Positions 1 to 5,733 of a DNA stretch of 8,177 nt are shown piece after piece (positions within the stretch are counted from its first letter, which is position 1; each line of letters begins with the position of its first letter). Both the position numbers and the translations under genes were made by a program. The notes under the pieces were generated by a model. That model did not search any database, had not been told where the DNA came from, and saw only the letters and a list, made by a program, of their open reading frames with translations. This stretch comes from Candidatus Kuenenia stuttgartensis (GTDB lineage: Bacteria; Bacteroidota; Bacteroidia; Chitinophagales; Chitinophagaceae), in contig CALQJH020000080.1 in NCBI GenBank assembly GCA_943330835.2, positions 1 through 8,177 of the forward strand, given 5' to 3'.

Positions 1-1
1 C

Positions 2-661
2 CATATCACCTTACTATTTGGCTTATCTGGCATACTCGCTATTTATAGTATTGCAGAAGCGTATTATTGGACAGCAGGTTTTTTTCTGATTTTAAAATCT
101 ATTTTAGATGCTGCAGATGGAGAATTAGCAAGGCTTAAAGCCCAGCCTTCTTTTGTAGGCCGATATTTAGATTCGATTTTAGATTGTCTTTTAAACGTTG
201 CATTTTTAATTTCTATTGCCTGGTTTTCAGACACGAATTTTTGGTGGAGTATATTGGCCTTTCTTTGTATGCAAACTCAGGGTACGCTATACAATTATTA
301 TCATGTTATTTTACGTCATAGTACTGCAGGAGAAATTACTAGTCAGATTTTTGAAAAAAAACCTCCTGCTGCTTATCCACAAGAAAAACAAAGCAACGTT
401 AATTTCTTATTCAACATCTACCGACTTCTTTATAGGGTTTTTGATGAATTAATTTATAAGCTAGATCCCTTTGCTTTTAAGTCAGCCACTTTTCCGAAAT
501 GGTTCATGACATTAGTTTCCTTTTATGGATTAGGATTCCAGCTGTTATTAATGGCATTCTTTCTAGCGATGGGCTGGATTGGTTTTGTTATCCCCTTTTT
601 CATTGCTTACTCGATTTTGATTCCTTTTATAATAACAATTAGAATTAAAATTTTGAAGTAA
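2..661 (+). CDS. CDP-alcohol phosphatidyltransferase family membrane protein (5' end missing)
   Basis: The reading frame enters from the left edge and ends at TAA 659-661, giving 219 residues. The complete family signature D-x2-D-G-x2-A-R-x8-G-x3-D-x3-D is visible at fragment residues 36-61: D36, D39, G40, A43, R44, G53, D57 and D61. In this family these residues bind divalent metal and the CDP-alcohol, and the enzyme moves a phospho-alcohol group from a CDP-linked donor to an acceptor alcohol in the inner membrane, as in phospholipid head-group synthesis. Hydrophobic segments before and after the motif and at the C-terminus (about residues 165-219) fit a polytopic membrane protein. A polar stretch at about residues 105-135 separates the N- and C-terminal helices. 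Only a short N-terminal part is probably missing, because the first visible residues already lie in the helix preceding the motif. The donor and acceptor cannot be assigned, so no gene symbol is given. It converges on the GNAT gene 154 bp downstream. Confidence 0.9.
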   Translation, partial: HITLLFGLSGILAIYSIAEAYYWTAGFFLILKSILDAADGELARLKAQPSFVGRYLDSILDCLLNVAFLISIAWFSDTNFWWSILAFLCMQTQGTLYNYYHVILRHSTAGEITSQIFEKKPPAAYPQEKQSNVNFLFNIYRLLYRVFDELIYKLDPFAFKSATFPKWFMTLVSFYGLGFQLLLMAFFLAMGWIGFVIPFFIAYSILIPFIITIRIKILK

Positions 662-815
662 TAAAATTTGAGTAAAGTTTCTGTATTATTTTTTAACGTT
701 AGAAAAATATCTTATTGATTCTCATTTTTAAAATTCTCCTCTTTAACGCCTTTATTTATTTTATACTGACTGAAATTAAACCCAGATTAGATAGTAAAAT
801 AAATTACTGAACCGT

Positions 816-1283
816 CTATTTTATTTTTAAAGGTATTTGCGTAGAACCAGCTACCTTTTCTGCAAGTGAAAGCCCTTCCTTACTAAATGGCCAGATAAAT
901 AAATATTTTATTGGATGATCTTTTTTAATGCTTTCTATAGCACTAAGGGTTAATTTTTTTGCAATCCCTTTTCGTCTAAATTCCTCAAGAACCAAGGCTG
1001 AGCATAGGTAAATAGATTCATATTGAATATTCTTTGGCGTTAATTCGTACAACTCTTTTTCTGATATATCATTTTCTAAAAATCTATTCATTAAATCTAT
1101 CGTTGTAGGGATCATCAAAATCCACACAGCGGATCCATTCTCATCATTATATTCTGATAAAGTAGCTGGATGAATACTTTTCAAGTGACTGATTACATCT
1201 TCATCCACATCCAATTGATTGGCATCTGCTTTACTGTTAAATACCGTTTCTGCCAATTGAATCATTCTATCATAGTTGATCAT
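816..1283 (-). CDS. GNAT-family N-acetyltransferase
   Basis: A 155-residue protein, a usual size for a single GNAT domain, ending in TAG. The best evidence is motif A, where acetyl-CoA's pyrophosphate binds: a beta strand at about residues 92-100 (LCSALVLEE), then R103-R-K-G106-I-A108, matching R/Q-x-x-G-x-G/A, then a helix (KKLTLSAIESIKK). A second hydrophobic strand at about 126-131 (IKYLFIWPF) fits the next core strand. The substrate cannot be told; the N-terminal half (1-90), which normally shapes the acceptor site, is not one I recognise. The start at 1283 gives MINYDRM; M7 (codon 1263-1265) is a possible alternative. It is transcribed alone, convergent with the CDP-alcohol phosphatidyltransferase and facing away from the small secreted pair. 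Substrates of this family range from antibiotics to ribosomal protein N-termini, so nothing more specific is claimed. Confidence 0.8.
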   Translation of the reverse strand: MINYDRMIQLAETVFNSKADANQLDVDEDVISHLKSIHPATLSEYNDENGSAVWILMIPTTIDLMNRFLENDISEKELYELTPKNIQYESIYLCSALVLEEFRRKGIAKKLTLSAIESIKKDHPIKYLFIWPFSKEGLSLAEKVAGSTQIPLKIK

Positions 1284-1357
1284 GACTATTAATTTTGTAA
1301 AGATTCCTAAGAAGATTAATGTTGAGTAAAAAAACTCGGGTTCAATTTTTTACTGGT

Positions 1358-1365
1358 CAAAACTA
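1358..1365 (-). promoter_or_regulatory. Candidate Bacteroidota-type -7 box upstream of the GNAT gene
   Basis: On the minus strand this reads TAGTTTTG, a full match to the Bacteroidota primary-sigma -7 consensus TAnnTTTG. It lies about 75 nt before the GNAT start at 1283, which would leave a leader of roughly 65-70 nt. No clear TTG -33 element is seen about 17-23 nt further upstream, so the call rests on the -7 box alone and could be chance in AT-rich DNA. Confidence 0.25.
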
Positions 1366-1535
1366 AGTATTTAAAATCCACCATCACTAGCTTTTATTAA
1401 AGAGGGCATCTTTTACATTGATTTTTTTAAAATTTAGCACTCCCTAATTTTACTTTAACATTTTTTTGTACAGCGTAATAAATTTTTAGAAGTAGATTCA
1501 ATTCAAGAAAAAAAATTCTTTATTGATTAAACTTT

Positions 1536-1674
1536 TATACCCCTCCAACTTTTTCTAATTAGTTTTTTTATTCCAATTTAATTTTATTGCAGTTACTAAT
1601 TTTCTTCCTTAAAGTTAGTACTATAAATAACCATAAAAACTCTTTTACTAATCAAGAAGATAATTAGGGGTATA
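1536..1674. repeat. Imperfect inverted repeat with 9-bp perfect ends
   Basis: TATACCCCT at 1536-1544 is exactly complementary to AGGGGTATA at 1666-1674. Read inward from both ends the arms stay partly similar: after the 9-bp tip and a diverged stretch, both reach ATTAGT about 24 bases in, for roughly 19 matches over 28 positions. The right arm ends 32 bp before the start codon at 1707. No target-site duplication is visible immediately outside the arms. It could be a decayed MITE-like element, a pair of facing operators, or chance similarity. Confidence 0.3.
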
Positions 1675-1706
1675 GCATTTAACCAAATTAAAAAACCAAC
1701 ATAAGT

Positions 1707-2069
1707 ATGAAAAATATTATTTTTATTTTCACAATATTATTTTTTTTAATAAACAGCAGCATAGCGCAAACGCCAACAATTTCTTCAGATTCTATAATTG
1801 TTAAACTTACGATTACAGACAAAGATGGGAAACCAATCTCAACGCTAGTTACTTTTGAAAATGCTAATCCAAAGGACTCTAAAAAGACGTCAACTAATAA
1901 GGAGGGTAAAGCTACATGCACGCTATCAACTGGAGAAAGCTATATTGTAAGAATTCCGAATGCAGATGATACTTATGAATATAGCATTCCGGAGTTTGGC
2001 ATCTCACCGGTATCGTTAGATTTTAAATTTAATGTTACAGAAAACAGTCTTCAGCAAAAAAAGGAATAA
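1707..2069 (+). CDS. Small secreted Ig-like / carboxypeptidase-regulatory-like domain protein
   Basis: A 120-residue protein. Residues 1-20 form a clear Sec signal peptide: Lys2, a long hydrophobic core, and probable cleavage between A20 and Q21 (SSIA|Q). The mature part is one beta-rich domain. It contains ITDKDGKPIS (36-45), VTFENA (48-53), TNKEGKATCTL (63-73), STGESYIVRIP (74-84) and YSIPEFG (92-98). That order, a strand with x-D-x-G-K-P, then a T-x-x-x-G-K-A turn, then a G-x-x-Y-x-V strand, is the pattern of carboxypeptidase-regulatory-like or Cna-B-like Ig folds, often fused to larger Bacteroidota envelope proteins. Here the domain stands alone. Cleavage before Q instead of C argues against a lipoprotein, so a periplasmic or exported soluble protein is likely. 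It has no T9SS tail and no catalytic motif. The gene ends 40 bp before the next secreted-protein gene and is probably co-transcribed with it. Confidence 0.75.
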   Translation: MKNIIFIFTILFFLINSSIAQTPTISSDSIIVKLTITDKDGKPISTLVTFENANPKDSKKTSTNKEGKATCTLSTGESYIVRIPNADDTYEYSIPEFGISPVSLDFKFNVTENSLQQKKE

Positions 2070-2109
2070 TTTATAAGCATACAATTATTCTTTACCAAAA
2101 ACAAAAGCT

Positions 2110-2673
2110 ATGTATAAATTCATACTGATCATAATGGTCTTCAATTCTGCAATTTCAAATGGACAAAGTATTTATAAAAGAGACGTTGACGACAGCACTT
2201 GTGAAGTAACGGTATATACAACAATAGATACTGTTGCCGTTGGAAATGCAGCTTGCCAAAGCTGGGGATTAATCTTTAATCAAGAAAGTAAAAACTACTA
2301 CGCGATTTCCTATTTATTTAAATCACCTAAACCAATTTATGTAAATGCTAATTTTGTGATGAAAATTCATTTTAATGACGGCGAATTGTTTTCTTTTTTA
2401 AATATCAATAATGCTGATTTTTTTAACACTGGAGAACAAATCGAATTTAGAACAATGGTAGAAGAGTCTTTTTTACAAAAAATGAATAATTTTCGGGTTG
2501 CCAGTTTGCATTTTGAAAAAGATAGTTTTAAATATACCATTCCAATAACTCAACCCTATGGCGATACCTTTTTAAGATTAGCAAATCTCATGCTTACCAC
2601 AAATATGAATGATGAAAACCAGGAATTTATGAACTGGTCTGAACTGACAAAAGATAAGTTCCCAGAAAACTAA
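2110..2673 (+). CDS. Secreted protein of unknown function
   Basis: A 187-residue protein I do not recognise. Residues 1-18 look like a signal peptide: MYK, hydrophobic FILIIMVF, small residues, then probable cleavage near SNG|QS. The mature protein is rich in alternating hydrophobic and polar stretches that suggest beta structure, for example CEVTVYTTI (31-39), YYAISYLF (63-70) and IYVNANFVMKIHF (76-88). It has two cysteines in the mature part (C31 and C49) that could form a disulfide in the periplasm. No lipobox, membrane anchor, T9SS tail or catalytic signature is seen. It lies 40 bp after the small Ig-like secreted protein, on the same strand with no obvious terminator between, so the two are probably expressed together. 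It converges on the DUF2721 gene 125 bp downstream. Possible roles include a periplasmic accessory or sensor protein, but this is only inference from location. Confidence 0.7.
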   Translation: MYKFILIIMVFNSAISNGQSIYKRDVDDSTCEVTVYTTIDTVAVGNAACQSWGLIFNQESKNYYAISYLFKSPKPIYVNANFVMKIHFNDGELFSFLNINNADFFNTGEQIEFRTMVEESFLQKMNNFRVASLHFEKDSFKYTIPITQPYGDTFLRLANLMLTTNMNDENQEFMNWSELTKDKFPEN

Positions 2674-2798
2674 ATAGATAAGTTTCTAATTTCGTACCCT
2701 ATATTATTATTGCTCTTAAAATGCTTTAATTAAAAAGTCTATTCTGATTATAAGCCCTCATGATTTTTTCGTTTCATGCAACAGCTACATTTCTTTAT

Positions 2799-3200
2799 TT
2801 ATAATTCATCTTCAGTACTCAAATCCTTTAAATGCAATTTCAATGCATTCACTGAAATACTGATTTCCCAAAAGGAAATACCCAAAGAAGTTAACAGGCA
2901 TAAGATACTGCTTCCGAAAAGATAAATCCCCAAATGATGGTGTTCCAAAAACAATACCAACATCGCCAATACCGAAAGAAAAAGACAAAGCACTCCCATC
3001 AATTGCATGTAACGAATAAGTGTTAATCGGAGGTTAAGATTTTTTATTTCAAGCAATATATTTTTATTCACTTCTTTTTTGTATGTTTTTTTTAGTTCTC
3101 TTATAAGTTGAGCAATAGTAAGAAAACGATTCGTGTAGGCTAGTAATATTAAAGTTGCTGCAGAAAAAAGTAAGGCGGGAGTTTCAATATTGAGTTTCAT
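2799..3200 (-). CDS. DUF2721 family integral membrane protein
   Basis: A 133-residue protein matching the DUF2721 pattern as I know it. It has an N-terminal hydrophobic segment ETPALLFSAATLILLAYTNR (residues 6-25) ending in the family-typical TNRF, followed by a basic, amphipathic linker with LIREL (32-36) and an N-L-x-L-R-L stretch (55-60). Two closely spaced transmembrane segments follow (about 66-86 and 90-113), and then the conserved WEISISVNALKLHLKDL (111-127). The molecular function of the family is unknown; it is a small inner-membrane protein found widely in Gram-negative bacteria. It starts 65 nt after the stop of the T9SS-exported protein on the same strand, so it may be read from that gene's promoter, although the gap is large enough for one of its own. 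Both strands end close together on its 3' side (convergent with the gene ending at 2673). Confidence 0.8.
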   Translation of the reverse strand: MKLNIETPALLFSAATLILLAYTNRFLTIAQLIRELKKTYKKEVNKNILLEIKNLNLRLTLIRYMQLMGVLCLFLSVLAMLVLFLEHHHLGIYLFGSSILCLLTSLGISFWEISISVNALKLHLKDLSTEDEL

Positions 3201-3265
3201 GATTATTTTATTTACAATGTTGAAAATATAGGTCTCTCCTTTTATATAAAGAAGAAACTGTTATT

Positions 3266-5185
3266 TTAATGCTTGATGATAATTTTTTTCATCAAGCTGT
3301 TTTTTTCATCTATGATATTTAAAAAATAGGAGCCATCGGGTAATTGGGTTGTATTAATTTCTACAACAGGGTTTCTAAAAAACTGATTCCAAATCAATCT
3401 TCCAAGTGCATCATAAAGTTTTACTTGCACTTTCTCTGTAATTGTGCCAGCAGCTATTGTTAATACAGCAGAAGATGGATTAGGATAAATCAGATAATTA
3501 TTTTCTCCTAAAGCATTTTGAAGAAACACTATTTTACTATAAATGAAAGAACCATCAATATCAATTTGTTTGATACGGTAAAATAAATTTCCTACAGGAA
3601 TAGCAGAATGAATGAATTCATAATCTCCCTTATTATAATCACTAATCATAAGTGTTCCTAAAGAATTCCAGTTTAATGCATTTTGACTAAACTCGATAGA
3701 GAATAAAGCTGCATTAATCATTGGAGTAGCAACTTTCCAATTAAGTTTTGAAGATTTGTCAGTAATCAGTTTTGCCGTTATTGAAATAAATTTTACAGGC
3801 AAGGCCCCCATAGTAAATGGCGTAGGAATGTTTTCTAAAGGTTCATTGGAAATTCCATTTTTGTTAGGATCAACAACGGTGTAATCTCCATTATTGGAAG
3901 AGTCGGTAACTTCCACCAAAGAAAAATTAGTATTGGACCCTACGTCTCCTTTACAGGTAGCACTATTTAAATACACAACACCCGATTGTAAATTGGTAAC
4001 CCTGCATTGTAATAAAACTTTAAAAAAATAATTAGGGTTATTGAAAATTTTATTGGGCAAATCTTGATTAGGATTTAAAATAGAAGTTACTGTTGTGCCA
4101 TTATAGTTGGGATTTAAAGTAAATCCATTTGCGTTGGCCCCCGAAACAAAACTTGTATGTACGTTCGAAACATTATTTGCTCCAAATACTATACCCAAAT
4201 CATCTTTTAAATCTGTATGATTCATGATCATATTTCCCATATTTTCCAAATGAATTTCATAAGTGAGGTCGTAGGTATTGCTATTAATTTGAGTTGCATT
4301 AAGTAGTTGTTTTGTACAACCGATTGCTGGGGTGACGCTGGTATTGTCTATTGGTGAATTACCTACTTGAAAAGCTTTTTCTGCACCTAACCTACCAGAA
4401 CTGATGTTATAATCAAAGTAATAACATCCTTGAAAAAAATCATTTCCAGCAATTTCCAGAACGCCGTTAATATAGGCAATGCCATAACAATCCTTTGGAA
4501 TGTAGGACAAAAAATTTGCTGAAGCATTTGTTGATGTACTATAGTTGGTGATTTCAAATAATCTTGATGGGCCATATCCTAAAGTAGCAAACATTCTTCC
4601 GTTAGGTAAAATACATAAGTCTCCACTCTCTATAGTATTAGGATAATTTCCCCCTGGGAATTGTAATACTCTCGTATTAAGAACCTCTCCAGTGTTTACA
4701 TCAAATTTATCCAAATTGCATTGCCCTGTACTAGGGTTGTAATTTGAAAACGACCACAAATCTCCGTTATTATCAAATTCAAAATTATTGGAAATATAGC
4801 TATAGGAATAGGTAGGGTTAACTGGAATGGAAGAAGGACACTGCATATCACCAGGTAGCCCAACATCGAGCACCCATATTTTCGTTTCTATTCCATTCCT
4901 TATGTCAGCAATATATACTTTATTGTTTTTAGGATTGTATGCTACAAATACATTGAAATAGTCAACCAGTTGATTGCTCAAATCACAATTACAAAGAAGA
5001 ATAGGAGTAGAAGTTAATGGATTTTTAATCAGAGAAAAACTAGCATCATAAGAGCCGGAACAAGTATTGCTACCAAAATTGATAAGGACCGAATTCTGAG
5101 CTTTAATATTTGATGACAATGATAAAAGAACAGCAAACAAAAACGTTATTACGAAAATATTTTTTCTAGAAGGCATAGCGTTCAT
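3266..5185 (-). CDS. Secreted multidomain protein with T9SS type A C-terminal sorting domain
   Basis: The frame is open back to an ATG at 5213-5215 (649 residues). I prefer the ATG at 5183-5185 (639 residues) because it puts a normal signal peptide at the N-terminus: MNAMPSRKN, a hydrophobic core, and cleavage after NIKA before Q30. Numbering is from that start. About 45-280: repeated Y/F-D-N-N-G-D-L-W-like and L-P-N-G-R-M-F-A-like strands suggest a beta-propeller-type head. About 290-455: a DUF11-like beta-sandwich (C290-T-K, YDLTYEIHLENMG). About 462-556: the module common before T9SS tails, starting LPVKF and containing LNW and FYRIKQIDIDGSFIYSKIV. About 563-639: the type A sorting domain with YPNPSS, VQVKLYDALGRLIW, LPDGSYFLNI and KKIIIKH. 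Type A tails direct export across the outer membrane by T9SS and usually removal and anchoring at the surface. No catalytic motif is seen; adhesion or binding is an inference. It is divergent from the SusC-like gene and upstream of DUF2721. Confidence 0.9.
   Translation of the reverse strand: MNAMPSRKNIFVITFLFAVLLSLSSNIKAQNSVLINFGSNTCSGSYDASFSLIKNPLTSTPILLCNCDLSNQLVDYFNVFVAYNPKNNKVYIADIRNGIETKIWVLDVGLPGDMQCPSSIPVNPTYSYSYISNNFEFDNNGDLWSFSNYNPSTGQCNLDKFDVNTGEVLNTRVLQFPGGNYPNTIESGDLCILPNGRMFATLGYGPSRLFEITNYSTSTNASANFLSYIPKDCYGIAYINGVLEIAGNDFFQGCYYFDYNISSGRLGAEKAFQVGNSPIDNTSVTPAIGCTKQLLNATQINSNTYDLTYEIHLENMGNMIMNHTDLKDDLGIVFGANNVSNVHTSFVSGANANGFTLNPNYNGTTVTSILNPNQDLPNKIFNNPNYFFKVLLQCRVTNLQSGVVYLNSATCKGDVGSNTNFSLVEVTDSSNNGDYTVVDPNKNGISNEPLENIPTPFTMGALPVKFISITAKLITDKSSKLNWKVATPMINAALFSIEFSQNALNWNSLGTLMISDYNKGDYEFIHSAIPVGNLFYRIKQIDIDGSFIYSKIVFLQNALGENNYLIYPNPSSAVLTIAAGTITEKVQVKLYDALGRLIWNQFFRNPVVEINTTQLPDGSYFLNIIDEKNSLMKKIIIKH
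3271..3306 (+). terminator. Hairpin with T-run at the 3' end of the T9SS gene, oriented for plus-strand transcripts
   Basis: GCTTGATGA at 3271-3279 and TCATCAAGC at 3289-3297 form a perfect 9-bp stem with a 9-nt loop, followed on the + strand by TG and seven T residues (3300-3306). This has the form of an intrinsic terminator for + strand RNA. It overlaps the last nine or so codons of the minus-strand T9SS gene. On the minus strand the same hairpin lacks a T-run, so it should not stop transcription from that gene into DUF2721. Because it is coding DNA, the structure could also be a by-product of the C-terminal codons. Confidence 0.4.
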
Positions 5186-5324
5186 TTTTTCAATTATTAA
5201 AAACGGTTCCCTCATATTTAACGAACACAGAAGTACTGCGTTTTAATAATATTACTATATGAAGTTAAATCCTTATTAATATAAATAAAAAACTACTTTT
5301 ATTTTCTGTATTTTTCAATACTTC

Positions 5325-5351
5325 AGTACAATTTGAAGCAAGAGTACAATT
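5325..5351. repeat. Two direct copies of AGTACAATT, 18-bp period
   Basis: AGTACAATT occurs exactly at 5325-5333 and again at 5343-5351. The first copy is also inside a small inverted repeat, CTTCA (5321-5325) with TGAAG (5334-5338). Related AGTAC strings lie at about 5231 and 5401. Repeats spaced like this in a divergent promoter region can be regulator-binding sites, but no known site is recognised. Confidence 0.3.
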
Positions 5352-5573
5352 CAATATTATAGTATTAAGAGATTTATCTTTATTAATGAGTAAAAGAGAT
5401 AGTACTCAATACACCTTAGGTCAAAGAATGCATCGATTTCTTTTTTTAATATTGCACATGATTTTTACTTGAATAAAGAACAACTTTTTAAAAAGCTTTT
5501 TTCTTTAGCTGAATGTAATATTGACAGAATAAACTTTCGAGACAAATAAGATTAGATTAATATAGGTATTCAT

Positions 5574-5596
5574 GCCTCTTTTTTCATCAAAGAGGC
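5574..5596 (+). terminator. Perfect 8-bp hairpin, terminator-like, upstream of the SusC-like gene
   Basis: GCCTCTTT at 5574-5581 pairs exactly with AAAGAGGC at 5589-5596 around a 7-nt loop. The bases that follow on the + strand (GCCTTCTTTATCTC) are pyrimidine-rich but not a clean T-run, so it is a weak terminator candidate. It lies 25 nt after a stop codon at 5547-5549 that ends an open stretch and 137 nt before the receptor start. It could instead be a leader structure of the receptor mRNA, if transcription starts upstream of it. Confidence 0.35.
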
Positions 5597-5733
5597 GCCT
5601 TCTTTATCTCGCTTATTAAATAAATAATCGATAATTTTTTTAATGATATCTAAATCAGTTTTAAAAAGTAAAAAATCGTACAACTTTACTAAATTCGCTT
5701 GTACTTCTATTCATTACAAAATCATTTCAGGCT

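Larger units (their letters stand above)
1284..1706. other. AT-rich divergent intergenic region between the GNAT gene and the small secreted pair
   Basis: About 420 bp with no convincing gene. It is very AT-rich with many T and A runs. It should hold the promoters of both divergent units. Two things stand out and are listed separately: a -7-like box for the GNAT gene and an imperfect inverted repeat at 1536-1674. Short open stretches exist on both strands (for example a 15-codon one starting at 1319), but none has length, composition or a start site that argues for a gene. Confidence 0.6.
5216..5733. other. Divergent intergenic region between the T9SS-protein gene and the SusC-like gene
   Basis: About 520 bp of AT-rich DNA that should carry both divergent promoters. 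I find no full match to the Bacteroidota -33/-7 promoter (TTG...TAnnTTTG). The closest -7-like site before the receptor gene is TAAATTCG at 5690-5697, with one mismatch and no TTG upstream. Direct repeats at 5325-5351 and a hairpin at 5574-5596 are listed separately. A 48-codon open stretch without a start (5403-5549, +) is discussed as a possible gene remnant. No FecI-type sigma or FecR-type anti-sigma gene is present. Confidence 0.55.

Noticed and set aside
216..452. Open frame of 78 codons on the + strand
   Set aside because: It overlaps the CDP-alcohol phosphatidyltransferase in another frame, which has the full catalytic motif; this one is only a shadow.
796..827. AAAATAAA / TTTATTTT inverted repeat between the two convergent genes, as a terminator
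   Set aside because: The stem is A/T only and such matches are expected by chance in this AT-rich gap.
1319..1366. Tiny ORF of 15 codons starting ATGTTGAGT on the + strand
   Set aside because: It is too short, has no recognisable feature and falls in a region where such frames are common.
1688..1921. Open frame of 77 codons on the - strand
   Set aside because: It lies antisense to the secreted Ig-like protein at 1707-2069, which has a signal peptide and domain pattern.
2759..2778. CATGA...TCATG stem after the unknown secreted protein, as a terminator
   Set aside because: Only 5 bp with a 10-nt loop and no T-run after it; too weak to call.
4387..4575. Open frame of 62 codons on the - strand
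   Set aside because: It is an alternate frame inside the T9SS-exported protein gene.
5186..5215. Ten-residue N-terminal extension of the T9SS protein from the ATG at 5215
   Set aside because: It would put a charged segment in front of an otherwise normal signal peptide; the ATG at 5185 is preceded by the usual A-rich sequence and gives a standard N-terminus.
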